Assembly (NCBI GenBank): GCA_964017125.1
Contig: OZ024908.1
Coordinates: 86,724,618 to 86,788,617 of the forward strand
Length of the DNA: 64,000 nucleotides
Direction of reading: 5' to 3'
Source of the DNA: Flabesymbios commensalis
Taxonomy: Eukaryota > Annelida > Polychaeta > Terebellida > Flabelligeridae
Under the pieces are notes generated by a model that did not search any database, was not told the DNA's origin, and worked only from the letters and a program-made list of their open reading frames with translations. Position numbers and translations under genes: made by a program. Position 1 is the first letter of the stretch. Every line of letters begins with the position of its first letter. Of the stretch, positions 1 through 10,712 are shown piece after piece.

Positions 1-662
1 TGACATGCTGTAGCGCCTGCACTACAACACAGTTTAATGTAGTAGTAGTAAATCATTGCTTTACGTCACTTTTCGGCACAAAAGGTCTTTTAAGTGACAT
101 TATAATACGATAAAAACGTTGTAGTCAATTGATGAGATGAATGATGTACGGATGATGATATGAGGGTGGGGGTGATAGGGCATGGTGGGTTATTGAGAGC
201 GTTTTCCTTCGCTCGCCCGATAAGGGGTTCTGGGCATGTCTAGGGGATATACCCCCAGACATGCCCAGACGGCCGGAGACTTGAGTTTCGCTGTACAATT
301 TAATGATGAAACTCTTTGGTATTTCGCGCAGCTCCGCTATCCTCGGGTCGGATAGTCCCCAGAGTAACAATAGGAAGGATCACTCCCTCTGGGTAACTCC
401 ATTCATCCCACGTGAGAGACCTAATGTCAAGCACGCTATTGCCGGTTATTTAAGGCTACCACGGCCTACATCAGCGCCAGCACTGATGCGGGTGCTGCAT
501 TGGCTCCGCTGTTGAGCGGAGGAACCAGGGTACGCCACTGGCAATCCACCCGAAGATTATAGCCAGATACGAGGAGGCTGCAGCTGCCCTTGGATGATTG
601 CTGTAGACTAGTGCTTCCGTACCACAGTTTAATGAGTATAAAAATGTCAGCATAAATAATGT
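1..662 (-). repeat. I-type LINE 3'-UTR fragment, split by a SINE copy
   Basis: Bases 1-39 and 635-662 match the 3' UTR of the I-type LINE at 52151-54955 (bases about 52360-52435), read on the minus strand. The two parts are separated by the SINE-like insertion at 40-622, which duplicated 12 bp of the LINE sequence. The fragment continues beyond the left edge of the window, so its true length is unknown. Confidence 0.8.
40..622 (-). mobile_element. SINE-like retroelement copy 1, 5'-truncated
   Basis: This is a copy of the ~675-bp element defined by the full-length copies at 14895-15567 and 37932-38611. Sense is the minus strand: the 3' end is the (TAC)n tail at 40-50, and the 5' end is truncated at 622. 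The 12-bp target duplication CACAGTTTAATG lies at 28-39 and 623-634. A constant 3' end, variable 5' truncation and a 12-13 bp duplication are the marks of target-primed reverse transcription. No long open frame is conserved among copies. The element sits inside a fragment of the LINE whose 3' tail it resembles. Confidence 0.9.
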
Positions 663-1539
663 AAAATATCAGGGGGGAATCAGTGAAGGAAGAGATAGGG
701 CCTATAATCAGATAATGCTATATTCTTCAAATTTATGAATATTAGATAGGTGTATTTGTGTGTGTGTGTATATAAGTGTACGACATATAATTAAAAAAAG
801 AATGAAATACCATGTTTTATATGTAGATTATTAGCATTTGTTGTCATGTTTGCTGTAAAATCGTCGTCATAGTGAAATTACGGGAGGCTCATAAGAATTT
901 AACCGGGTTGACAACAGCCTGTGTGATCCAAGAAGTGGGAAATGACCAAGTTTTCAACTTTTTTTATAGACAGTATTATTCCACGCAGTATTATTCCACC
1001 CTTATTTTTTTCACAAATGCTCCTGCCCCTCCCCCCCCCCCCCTCGAGACAACTATCAGTGTAATAAAAGATGTTTATTAATAATAATTTGCATGACATT
1101 AAACTGTTATACTAAACATCCCGGCTGATAATGACTATCTAGTGCATTGTAATTATAATGACTATTTTGCAGGTGCTGTCTATTGATGTACATGAACTGG
1201 AATCGGTCTGCAGCCGGACAAACCACGAAGATGAACAAGTTGCATTATAGGGCGTCTTCAGCTCTCATAGAGAATCAAAATATCAAAGCTGATGTTGATA
1301 GAGGAGAACAGCCTCGTAGGAAAATTTGCTAGACAAAAGTTGTCGGACATTCAGTTTGAAGGCGAATCCCATTAATCTTTTAAGAACATAACATTTTTCA
1401 AACCCATTAATATAGCCATTCCACAACCTTTTGAACTACAAGTACAAGTATTTGTACACTCTTCTGCATGATGGGAAATGATGTGCGGATTTGTAAAAAG
1501 TGAAGGAACTGAAGTAAGATTTTGGCTTTTATTCACCTT
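663..1539. other. Stretch without recognised gene
   Basis: AT-rich sequence with a (TG)n run near 757-775 and a 14-base C run near 1027-1042. No coding exon, palindrome or known element is recognised. Confidence 0.5.
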
Positions 1540-1552
1540 CGCTATACTACAA

Positions 1553-1718
1553 GTAGTAGTAGTAAATCATTGCTTTGCGTCACTTTTCGGCACAAAAGGT
1601 CTTTTAAGTGACATTATAATACGATAAAAACGTTGTAGTCAGTTGATGAGATGAATGATGTACAGATGATGATGTGAGGGTGGGGTGATAGGGCATGGTG
1701 GGTTATTGAGAGCGTTTT
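1553..1718 (-). mobile_element. SINE-like copy 2, short 5'-truncated insertion
   Basis: Only the last ~166 bp of the family consensus are present (minus sense), from the (TAC)n tail to the segment around GAGAGCGTTTT. The 13-bp duplication CGCTATACTACAA is found at 1540-1552 and 1719-1731. This copy shows most clearly that the (TAC)n end is the fixed 3' end and that truncation happens at the 5' end. Confidence 0.92.
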
Positions 1719-1880
1719 CGCTATACTACAAACATAACAGCATTTATCAGCACAATTGATATTAAATTGCTTAACCTAACTTTTTGGCTCCTAGTTAACT
1801 TTATATATGTATTATATTATAGGAGTCAGCTGTAAACAACTGCGCACAACATTGATCACGATTGGGGGCGAAAAGTACTA

Positions 1881-2546
1881 GTAGTAGTAAATCATTGCTT
1901 TACGTCACTTTTCGGCACAAAAGGTCTTTTAAGTGACATTATAATACGATAAAAACGTTGTAGTCAATTGATGAGATGAATGATGTACAGATGATGATGT
2001 GAGGGTGGGGGTGATAGGGCATGGTGGGTTATTGAGAGCGTTTTCCTTCGCTCGCCCGATAAGGGGTTCTGGGCATGTCTAGGGGATATACCCCCAGATA
2101 TGCCCAGACGGCCGGAGACTTGAGTTTCGCTGTACAATTTAACTCTTTGACATTTTGCACAGCTCCGCTATCCTCGGGTCAGATAGTCCCCAGAGTAACA
2201 ATAGGAAGGATCACTCCCTCTGGGTAACTCCATTCATCCCACATGAGAGACCTAATGTCAAACACGCTATTGCCGGTTATTTAAGGCTACCACGGCCTAC
2301 ATCAGCGTCAGCACTGATGCGGGTGCTGCATTGGCTCCGCTGTTGAGCGGAGGAACCAGGGTACGCCACTGGCAATCCGCCCGAAGATTATAGCCAGATA
2401 CGAGGAGGCTGCAGCGGCCCTTGGATGATTGCTGTAGACTAGTGCTTCCGTACAACGCCGTACACAGCATCCAACAGTCGGAACAGATCCCTAATGACCC
2501 TCCCCAGATGGGGGCGAAAAGTACTACTACTAGCAATCATCTCAGT
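1881..2546 (-). mobile_element. SINE-like copy 3, near full length, fused to LINE 3'-UTR
   Basis: Nearly complete copy, minus sense. Its left flank (1863-1880) matches the 5'-end region of the same family, and its right end runs directly into the I-type LINE 3'-UTR fragment at 2548-2747. No clean target duplication is visible. It could be a nested insertion or a chimera made by template switching during reverse transcription. Confidence 0.85.
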
Positions 2547-2547
2547 A

Positions 2548-2747
2548 TAGCCATTTAAGTGAAAATTCCAAGTATTACAATATCCCATATTGTATAATAG
2601 AAGTGGTAAAGAGAAGATCAAACTAATAACTGCATGTTCGTACTAAAATATTCATTTTAAAAGGCTTGATATGATAATATGATGATGCTTCTGGCACCTA
2701 TATGTAACAAGTCTGATGACATGTTGTAGCGCCTGCACTACAGCACA
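2548..2747 (-). repeat. I-type LINE 3'-UTR fragment
   Basis: About 200 bp closely matching 52195-52395 of the I-type LINE 3' UTR, minus sense. The extreme 3' tail (TTAC repeats) is missing because the fragment is fused to SINE copy 3. Confidence 0.85.
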
Positions 2748-3108
2748 TCCCAGTACCTGTACTTTGACCTGTAACTCTTTTCGATTTGATACTGCATTTC
2801 AACTGTATTACTACAATTATATTTACTACTTTACTTAGATCTACTCTTGATAATATTACCTAATTTTGTTGTTTATATTGTTCTGATGAGAGCTCTCTGT
2901 CTGTTGTCTTGGTCTTCGATCTGTCTTAGTACTGGCATAACAGCCAGGGAGTTATCATCACCCTTATCAATACTTGAAAAATTGTAATGCAGATATAATG
3001 TACGTGGCCTCCACACTAGCGACCAATGTTTAGTCTTAGTGGAGGTCCCCTGATCACCAGAATTATACCACTGCCTATATTACGATGTACTCTCTTTGAT
3101 CAAATAAA
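2748..3108. other. Stretch without recognised gene
   Basis: AT-rich sequence with no coding exon, palindrome or family match recognised. It separates the LINE fragment from an old SINE piece. Confidence 0.5.
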
Positions 3109-3307
3109 TGATTGCCGGTTATTTAAGGCTACCACAGCCTACAACAGCGCCAGCACTGAGCTGCATCAGCACCCCAGTTGAGCAGAGGAACCAGGGTACG
3201 TCACTGGAAATCCGCCCAAAGATTATGGCCAGATATAATTGCTGTAGACTAGTGCTTCCTTACCATGCCATACAGCATGCAACTAACAGGACAGATCCCT
3301 AATGACC
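3109..3307 (-). repeat. SINE-like copy 4, internal fragment
   Basis: Matches the 5' half of the SINE-like family (the segment with TATTTAAGGCTACCAC and CAGATCCCTAATGACCCT), with small deletions. It lacks both the (TAC)n tail and the extreme 5' end, so it looks older or rearranged. Confidence 0.7.
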
Positions 3308-3451
3308 CTAGATATGATACGAGTAGTGGAGGTCGTAGAATACGGGGCGAAAGGTGAGCAATTGAGGATCACAATCACAACAGACATGATAAATTCAGGT
3401 AGAAAAATATCTCTACCCGGTAGATACAGCAATGTGTGGACTGTGCAGTAG

Positions 3452-3845
3452 GTAAGTAAAATGTCTGCTTTACTTCACTTTTCGGCCAGTATGGCCATTT
3501 AAGTGAAAATTCCTAGTATTACAATATCCCATATTGTATAGTTAAAGTAGCAAAGGAAAGACAAAGCTAATAAAAGCATGTTCGTACTAAAATATCCAGT
3601 TTAAAATGTTTGATATGATAATATGACGATGCTCCTGGCACCTATATGTAACGAGTCTGATGACATGTTGTAGCGCCTGCACTACAACACAGTTTAATGA
3701 GTATAAAAATGTCAGTATAAAATAATGTAAAATATGAAGTGATTATAAAATGAACGACTTATCAAGTCACTATATCTCCATGAAATTGGAGTGATTGTGT
3801 AAAAACTACAAGTCTTAAGTCTAATAATTAAAACAGATAATATAG
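3452..3845 (-). mobile_element. I-type LINE, 5'-truncated 3'-UTR insertion with target duplication
   Basis: About 394 bp matching the 3' UTR of the I-type LINE (compare 52150-52545). It ends in the TTAC-repeat tail at 3452-3459 on the minus strand. It is flanked by a 16-bp duplication, GTGGACTGTGCAGTAG at 3436-3451 and the same with one mismatch at 3846-3861. This is an independent retrotransposed copy, so it confirms the 3' boundary of the LINE. Confidence 0.9.
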
Positions 3846-3861
3846 GTGGACTGTGCAGCAG

Positions 3862-4400
3862 TTGCCGGCGCACAAATTGAGCGAGTGTGACCTAAAAAGC
3901 GCCACCACCACCACGCCTAGATGTAAGTACACAATTCATTTTGTCCTAGTTGTTCGAATGCCCAACAAGTACCACAATACTAACCTAGCTCTACATTTGT
4001 GTGTTACAGAATGCTTTGCAGAGGCCACGATGTATGTACTACGGCATGCAGGCTTTACCCATATACAGCAGCAGCACACATAATTTAAAAGCACACCCGG
4101 TTGTTTTATTAATATTTTGTTACTCCCACGGTTTTCACTTATGGGGTCTAGAATACATTACTTTGATTTTCAATATCCATAAACCCAGTTGGGTGTATGG
4201 TCATTGGTCTGTGGGGTTCAATATTGCCTCAAAACAACGTGTGTGTTTGACGTTGTATCGGTATAGGGAACTTCTATTGTACATATTCGTGTTTGTAAAT
4301 ACTTTGTGTGATATGATAATTGTCTACACGCAGTATGTTTTTTCAAACATTCTTACTTGTTTGTATAATTTGCATACTTTCTGTATATATATTGATATTA
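3862..4400. other. Stretch without recognised gene
   Basis: Contains an open frame of 145 codons at 4001-4438 that resembles no known family and runs into the SINE copy, so it is not called as a gene. No other structure is seen. Confidence 0.4.
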
Positions 4401-4679
4401 GTAGTAGTAAATCATTGCTTTATGTCACCTTTAAGTGACATTGTGATACGATAAAAACGTTGTAGTCAATTGATGAGATGAAATGATGTACAGATGATGA
4501 TGTGGGGGTGATAGGGCATGGTGGGTTATTGAGAGCGTTTTCCTTTGACTTGGGTTTCGCTGTGCAATTGAATGCTGAAACCGCTCGCCCGATAAGGGGT
4601 TCTGGGCATGTCTAGAGGATCTACACCCAGACATGCCCGGACGGCCGGAGACTTGGGTTTTGCTGTGCAATTTAATGCA
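4401..4679 (-). repeat. SINE-like copy 5, 3' half
   Basis: Matches the 3' ~280 bp of the SINE-like family (minus sense), including (TAC)n. It has an internal deletion around 4428 and a short duplicated piece around 4547-4580. It is joined at 4680 to an unrelated coding remnant. Confidence 0.8.
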
Positions 4680-5400
4680 ATCTGAATCCATCTTGCAGCA
4701 CTATGACATAAAGGAATTAGAGTCTGGTTATTTTGTTGTGTGTGAGTATGATAAAGCAAGTATCATAAGGAAAACAAGAAGTGGCCTGATATTTGAGTGC
4801 ATAGATTGTAAATCAGCTTTGGTATGTGCTCATGTTCTTGCCACATCAAAAACAAAGGGCCAGCTGCATGATTTACTTAACAGATTCTCATATAAGCGAT
4901 GATGCATAAACAGCGTAAAAAAGGTGCGGGTGACAAGCGATCAAAGAAACCCAAAAAGGGAGAGAACAATGGAACGTCTGCCCCAGTGCACACATAAATA
5001 AATAGAGGGTTACCTACTAATACTACAGACTGTCATGCAGATATGTACCTTATCAAAGACCTATACCAGCAAAACCTTTCATATAACAATCAGTTCCATC
5101 TAATTTTCACCAGAGATAGCAACAAAAAAGGGGGCATTAGATTGTGTGAAAGCTGAAAGGTCGAAATGCTAAATAAATCGCTACCTTTATTTGACAAGGC
5201 AATATCACACAAAGATAGGTATTGTTATCCCGTCCCCGATGAAAGAGGAACTGTTCTCCATTATACTGCTACAATAACCAAATTAGCAACGCGGTATTAT
5301 TGCGTCAATAAATTGTGTCTGGAGAGACATCCCTACTTCTATATATATGGTGTGTTGACCGTAGAAGATGTAATTTTAGCAAACTAGTTAAATGTACAAC
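4680..5400 (+). pseudogene. Transposon protein remnant with SWIM-like zinc finger
   Basis: Open sequence at 4680-4902 encodes a segment with the pattern C-x2-C-x5-C-x-H (CIDCKSALVCAHVLA), resembling a SWIM zinc finger. A lysine-rich stretch in another frame follows (4901-4997). SWIM fingers followed by basic tails are common at the C-termini of MULE and Zisupton-type transposases. Downstream open pieces (about 5040-5150 and 5166-5387) contain a CxxC and a second Cys-rich stretch and look like the continuation of the same or a linked protein. Stops and frame changes separate the pieces. The family assignment is inference; the SINE fusion at 4680 removed any 5' part. Confidence 0.4.
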
Positions 5401-6510
5401 TTGGCTACATGCCCAATAATTCAATAAACAATAACAAAGCAGTTCCTTACTATGGATCGTTGCTAAATTTGAATAGGTCACAAACACTACGAATATGTGA
5501 GGGTAAATATTCTCAAAACAACTGACTCAGATATTCTACTTTAATAATCTAGATAGACAGCTCGACCATTCAGGCCTAACATGTGAGGCAACTCATGACT
5601 CATCCACATTGAAAATACTGTCTCAGGCCGTGGAGTCAGGCGTATACTGTGTGCAACTGTGGTGGATAAAAAGAAAGGCCTGCTGATGGAGAGTTTGGCG
5701 ACAGGTTGGCCCAATTTAGTGCAATTTAGTGGGAATGTGCAGCACCATTATGAATCTACTTCAGTGGCGAACTATGAAACCTGCACAGCGGCAACGGTAC
5801 ATAGAAAAGATAGTATGTTGTTTTTGAAACATTTCTTTGCCAGAATGCTTGAAAATGGTATGAACAAGCTCAAAGTCATCAAGCTAAAGTCCTAAGTATT
5901 TTACATCTGGTCTCATTAACTAATGTAGCCCAGCTGGCGTGCCTATTTCGAGCTACACTGGCTAAACCGGGACGGGCAATACTGCTTTAATGACATAAAT
6001 GCTTATTACAAGTTCCTTTGGCTCGATTTCAACAGATTACTTGATTGATATAAGTGTGCAGGAGCAGATGATCTGCTTATCCAGTATCTAGATAGCAGCA
6101 CCACAAAAAAGACCAAATATCTCTTCTCCACAAACCTCCTCGTCGGTGAAAGTTTAAATGCAATTGTTATAACTATAAAGACGGCATTGATTACTGGCCT
6201 CCACGAGTCAAAACTCAACCCCGAGGTGAATGTCTTGAAACCGTTTAGAGAAAACAGCACAGCTTCAAAGTCCGGGAAATGTCCCGCCACATCAGTCCAA
6301 CACGTCTGTGGGCAGTTTTCAACTTGAAGGGAAAGAAAGGAAAAGAGGCCTTTCGGGCTTTACAATCACATAAAATTCTCATAAGTGAGTTTAAATTGTC
6401 GTTGGCACAAAGTCTGTCATATTATCAATCGTTTCTTGATGTTATTTTGCCTATTATAACCTTGATTTATATGCAGAAAAAGGCCAAGAAATATAATCTA
6501 CGAGTATGAA
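5401..6510. other. Degenerate coding-like sequence, unassigned
   Basis: Short open frames on both strands (5659-5895, 6006-6290, 6279-6509) have protein-like composition but match no family I can name. They probably continue the transposon debris upstream. No splice structure or conserved motif is clear. Confidence 0.3.
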
Positions 6511-6840
6511 TCTTGGACAACATGATTTTGTAACAAGAGTGCTAATCGGCTCTCATATTTACAATAAGTTGTAATATTAGTGACTCTGACAGATCTTTCC
6601 TATTTTAAAGTGTAGATGTGGGAAATGCTCTTTAAATATTCAAATATTGAATGTCTCATAATGACAGAAATGTTTGAAGAAACCATGTGTTATAACGTTT
6701 CTTGAAATAAATTTGCAATGGAGTGTTAGGGGGGAAGGCATATGTACTCAATTAACAGTTAATCTTCTCCTACTAAGCGTAGTTATTTTATAATACATGA
6801 CAAATTTGGTTGAATTCTCTTTTAGCCTAATGCAACAAGA

Positions 6841-7040
6841 TGACGTATGTGATTGCTCATTTCAAAGACACTAACGAAGTTGAGCTGGTTCCTTCAAACT
6901 GGTTACTCTCCAAGAAAGAATCTTATTGGCCACCTTACACTGCAAAGTTAAACATCAAGAAAACTGTTATTATTAGGGAAACTCCTCACACAGACACGGT
7001 CACACCTGGAGCGTTCGGAATGTTCGGGTCAACCCTTTAA
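6841..7040 (+). pseudogene. Possible exon: N-terminal module like that of DUF4806/BEN-type proteins
   Basis: The 66-codon frame starts MTYVIAHFKDTNEVELVPSN and contains the hallmarks W-L near residue 22 and YWPPY near residue 33. That pattern occurs at the N-terminus of many invertebrate DUF4806/BEN-associated proteins, often amplified with transposons. A plausible acceptor (CTCTTTTAG) lies at 6818-6826. No downstream exon was identified, so this is an isolated exon or remnant. The assignment rests on memory of the family pattern only. Confidence 0.35.
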
Positions 7041-7400
7041 CCGCCGGTGCCGCATATATTCGGGCTCATTTTTTATAAGCACATTAAGTATCACATTTTA
7101 AATAGGTTAAAAATAAAATGTGACATCAACCAGCAAGATTTGAGAAGAGTTGACCTCCATTTTGTCAAATCTGAATAATTTTCACTCACTTGAAGTTGTG
7201 GATCGCGTCAGCGAGACACAACTTCAAGTGGGTGAAAATTTAAATTGAATAATTTTGCTGTTAAAGGGTTGAATGTGCTGCTCGTAAGTCTATTTGAAGA
7301 CACACGAAAAAAATGATATTTAGTAACTGCTCATACCAACTTTATAAAAATAAAAAACTTCCATAGCGCCTAAATTCTCGGTGATCAAAGCTCCTTGTGG
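7041..7400. repeat. Repeat with conserved 24-bp-arm hairpin (copy 1)
   Basis: A segment shared with 21780-21960. Its core at 7177-7240 is an inverted repeat with ~24-bp arms (ending AGTTGTG / CACAACT) and the 16-base loop GATCGCGTCAGCGAGA. The outer parts resemble the repeat unit seen at 21684-22021. It is probably a MITE; no target duplication is established. Confidence 0.65.
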
Positions 7401-7803
7401 AAAAATACTAGTATCATTGTTTCATAAAGAAAGGGTTAGCCTGGAATGTGTCCGGGTGAATGACTGCAGAGCAAAACGGTCAGATCCAGCCCAGATCCTC
7501 ACACTGTCCTCAGCATGGGACAAGCGTCGCTAAAGATACCAGGACAAGGGCCACTTAATGATTTACATTCTTCTGGGTTTATCAGGTATATGTCGGGATC
7601 AGGTTTCATGGATGCTGGTTTGTCAATGGTTCCCGCGCAATTTACCTGCCCTGTCACTCTCATAGTTCTGGTCATATATAAGCCACAGGAACAGGGACAG
7701 GTTGGTCAGTTTCGTTTGGCAGATTTAGTTGAGTTTCGTTAACACAAGTGAAAAATTGTCTGTTTAACCAAGCCCAGAAACGCCATAAAGTGACCGGCTA
7801 TAG
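7401..7803. other. Stretch without recognised gene
   Basis: A 75-codon open frame at 7515-7742 has no recognisable motif. Nothing else is seen before SINE copy 6. Confidence 0.4.
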
Positions 7804-8473
7804 GTAGTAGTAGTAAATCATTGCTTTACGTCACTTTTCGGCACAAAAGGTCTTTTAAGTGACATTATAATACGATAAAAACGTTGTAGTCAATTGATGA
7901 AATGAATGATGTACAGATGATGATGCGAGGGTGGGGGTGATAGGGCATGGTGGGTTATTGAGAGCGTTTTCCTTCGCTCGCCGATAAGGGGTTCTGGGCA
8001 TGTCTAGGGGATATACCCCCAGACATGCCTAGACAGCCGGAGACTTGAGTTTCTCTGTGCAATTTAATGCTAAAACTCTGTGGTATTTTGCGCAGCTCTG
8101 CTATCCTCGGGTCGGATAGTCCCCAGAGTAACAATAGGAAAGATAACTCACTCTGGGTAACTCCATTCATCCCAAGTGAGAGACCTAATGTCAAACACGC
8201 TATTGTCGATTATTTAAGGCTACCACGGCCTACATCAGCGCCAGCACTGACGCGGGTGCTGCATTGGCTCCGCTGGTGAGCGGAGGAACCAGGGTACGGC
8301 ACTGGCAATCCGCCAGAAGATTATGGCCAGATACGAGGAGGCTGCAGCTGCCCTTGGATGATTGCTGACTAGTGCTTCCGGACAATGCTGTACACAGCAT
8401 CCAACAGACGGAACAGATCCCTAATGACCCTCCCCAGATGGGGGCGAAAAGTACTACTACTAGCAATAATCCC
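7804..8473 (-). mobile_element. SINE-like copy 6, near full length
   Basis: Extends from the (TAC)n tail at 7804 to the 5' end near 8473 (minus sense). It shares the whole ~675-bp architecture with copies 7 and 11. A perfect target duplication is not obvious, so this copy may be older or its flank altered. Confidence 0.85.
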
Positions 8474-8825
8474 GGGTACGAGTTGATAGGTAGATTGGTA
8501 CAAGTTGGTAGATAGGTTGGTACGAGGTGGTAGCTATTTGATACGAGTTGGTCGGTTACTTGGTTACGAGTTGTACATGGTACAACGTGTCCTGGGGCCT
8601 GTAACTCGAAGCAGTCACTAAGCACACGTTAGTTAAGGACTGTCGTTAAGCACAACTTAAATTTATCGACTGTAACTGGACACATGCGCTAATTAACAAT
8701 GGTCCTTAAGCACACGTTAAAACAGAAGTTAGCGCCAATTTTAACATGTGGTCGAGACCGCCCTTTAAGCAGTCGCTAACTTTGCATAAACATAGTTAAC
8801 AATAGCGTTGTACATGTACATACAA
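8474..8825. repeat. Degenerate GGTACGAGTTGGTAG tandem repeat and TTAAGCACACGTTA repeats
   Basis: About 8474-8585 holds imperfect tandem copies of a ~25-bp unit with the core TACGAGTTGGTAG. About 8610-8780 holds several copies of TTAAGCACACGTTA-like and GTCGCTAAC-like words in both orientations. The second block could be the subterminal region of the Harbinger remnant that follows, but this is not shown. Confidence 0.5.
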
Positions 8826-9240
8826 AATCGTAGATTCCGAAGAGAATACATACACAGAATATTTCGTAATAGGACAAACCCGTTAGATACTCTTGATGAC
8901 GAGCAAATACGAAGTCGTTTTCGGCGGGAAGTAATTACAATATATGTAATTTGGTCAGTCAGGATATTGAGAGACCAACAAGGCAACAACGCGCACCTCC
9001 AGTGTCCTTACAGGACGTGATGACTGCACTATTATGCCACTGGAAGCTTTCTGTCAGTTTGTGGTGACGTCCAAGGAATCAGCAAGATAGCAGCATCGAG
9101 ATGTATACACTCAGTATCTGCTGCATTGTGCCGAAATACTAATGACTATATACAATTTCCGGACAGCCCAGAGCAGAAAGTAAAAGTTAGGGCTGATTTC
9201 TACACCATAGGTCAATTCCCTAATGTTCTTGGGTCAACTG
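8826..9240 (+). pseudogene. PIF/Harbinger transposase (HARBI1-like) remnant
   Basis: The first frame (8826-8945) reads RRFRREYIHRIFRNRTNPLD and then LDDEQIRSRFRRE, matching the start of Harbinger transposases (R-rich, NPLD, then an RFR-type helix). Later frames give QDVMTALLCHW, GDVQGISK and CIHSVSAALCRN, then IQFP and DFYTIGQFPNVLG, which are the expected order up to the region just before the first catalytic Asp. The pieces lie in more than one frame with internal stops, and the DDE core is absent because the sequence switches at about 9240 to the opposed Myb-like gene. It is a dead, internally deleted element. Confidence 0.75.
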
Positions 9241-9244
9241 CTGA

Positions 9245-9680
9245 GCACAGCTTCAGTAGCAGCAACATCACCTTCAAATGCGTCTATTCCGAAGGTTAAC
9301 CTGTTAACACCTTCAATAGCTGTATTCCCAATCAAGCCAACTGCCAAGGCCTCTTATTTTAGTGTTCTTTTAAATTCTTTTCGTCGTTTGCCTACTTTTG
9401 TTTTTGTCGATGACTTGATGTCTTTCCATTTCTTTTCAAGCTCTGGAACCGTTCTAATCTCAGCCGGATATATGCTGCTTACTACGTTGGCTATTTTCTC
9501 CCAACATTTTTTTTTTCTTCAATGTAATTGTATCAGAGAATTTGGCTTCTAGTAGCATTTTGTTCTTTCAGTACTTGTTAACTAAAACAGTATTTTCATC
9601 TGCTGAAAATCTTGTCTTCCTTTTTTTAAATTCGTTTGAGACATTTTGAAAATAATCAGTTGAAAATTACGTATTTAATT
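9245..9680 (-). pseudogene. Harbinger-associated Myb/SANT-like (NAIF1-type) protein remnant
   Basis: On the minus strand the sequence encodes FSADENTVLVNKY, KNKMLLEAKFSDTITLKKKK, then CWEKIANVVSS and TVPELEKKWKDIKSSTK, followed by a basic stretch. This is the trihelix Myb/SANT domain of NAIF1-like proteins, the second gene of PIF/Harbinger transposons that helps the transposase enter the nucleus and bind DNA. At least one in-frame stop and one frame change at a poly-A run interrupt it. It faces the transposase remnant at 8826-9240, as expected for one collapsed Harbinger element. Conserved residues W (WEKI, KKWKD) are retained. Confidence 0.7.
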
Positions 9681-9986
9681 ATGACTAATGAAAAAAATTG
9701 CACGTCGAACGACTGTGGCAGTGTGACTGATTAGGCAGTGGCAGTTAACAATATAATGTCAGTGTACGATTTAAGGCCGACCCGAGAACGGTGAACGGCT
9801 ACGGGTCGGTGATGTAATATGTTTTCCAGCCTGGTGGGTCGGTGAACAATCAGACTTGACAATGTGTAACAATGCTGCTCAGCTCAAGTACACATACAAC
9901 CGTACATAGCGCACGGCACAGTGTATGACTGTAACAGTGTGGACAGTAGAGGCTGTTGTTGCTGTTGCTGCTATCTATCAGTATCA
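9681..9986. other. Stretch without recognised gene
   Basis: Unassigned sequence between the Harbinger remnant and the large inverted-repeat element. A short GACCCG/CGGGTC inverted pair lies near 9779-9808. Confidence 0.4.
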
Positions 9987-9992
9987 CAGTGA

Positions 9993-10414
9993 TATGGTGG
10001 CTGATTCGTCTCACCTCGTATCCGCGTTCCCTCGTACTCTCACGTTCTGGGCGAGAATGCGAGTTTGCGAGAATAATCAGCGAGAACGTGAATAATACGC
10101 GGATGCGAGAACGCGAGTTTGCAAGAATAAATCGCGAGAACACAATAAAGACGAGAACTCGAGTTTGCGAGATGACGAGGACACGAAAAAGACGAGAATA
10201 CATCGCGAGAACATGAAAAAGACGAGAACGTGACCAAAGCGAGAAAGTGAGAAAATAAGCACGAGTCTGCGAGATACACCGCGCAGTTGGAAACGTTGAA
10301 ATGCGTGTTTTTTGTCCCCTTGCAACGAAGGAAGTTGAAAACAAAGATGGACGAACGAAGAAGACATCGTATCCTTAATATGTTAACATTAATGGTGTTT
10401 TTAGCAATATTCAG
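9993..10414 (+). repeat. Left terminal inverted repeat with degenerate GCGAGAAC subrepeats
   Basis: The outer ~270 bp consist of imperfect repeats of GCGAGAAC/GCGAGTTTGCGAGA words; the inner ~150 bp are non-repetitive (GATGGACGAACGAAGAAGAC). It pairs with 13588-14017 in inverted orientation. Open frames seen through this region come from the repeat composition. Confidence 0.85.
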
Positions 10415-10418
10415 AGCT

Positions 10419-10712
10419 TAACCCTTGTCCTGCTAGGGCCACCAGCCATATCCCCTCTCAAGGGCTTAATCCTTGTCCTGCTAGGGCCGCCAACCATATC
10501 CAGTATCAAGGAATTAACCCTTGTCATGCTAGGGCCGCCAACCATATCCCGTCTCAAGGGCTTAATCCTTGTCCTGCTAGGGTCGTTAACCATATCCCGT
10601 CTAAAGGAATTAACCCTTGTCCTGCCATGGCCGCCAACCATATCCAGTATCAAGGAATTAACCCGTGTCCTGCTATATGGCCGTTAACCATATCCGGCTT
10701 AAACCTTGTCCT
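10419..10712. repeat. 48-bp minisatellite, ~6 units
   Basis: Units of 48 bp share the core CTTGTCCTGCTAGGGCCG and CCAACCATATCC. The period is a multiple of three and the minus strand is open across the array, but the repeat abuts a terminal inverted repeat and shows no other sign of coding. Unit types alternate (CTCAAGGGCTT versus TATCAAGGAATT), suggesting a 96-bp higher-order unit. Confidence 0.85.

Noticed and set aside
303-515. Recurring ~70-codon frames inside SINE copies (SSAILGSDSPQSNNRK type)
   Set aside because: They lie antisense to the element, are broken in several copies, and resemble no protein domain.
4001-4438. 145-codon open frame
   Set aside because: Hydrophobic, aromatic-rich chance-like composition, no family motif, and it runs into a SINE tail.
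9850-10367. Overlapping open frames of 79-164 codons on both strands
   Set aside because: They lie in the terminal inverted repeat and reflect GCGAGAAC-type subrepeats without stops; the same appears in the other arm.
10419-10712. Regularly spaced repeats reminiscent of a CRISPR array
   Set aside because: Units are contiguous 48-bp tandem copies with no unique spacers, in eukaryotic DNA.
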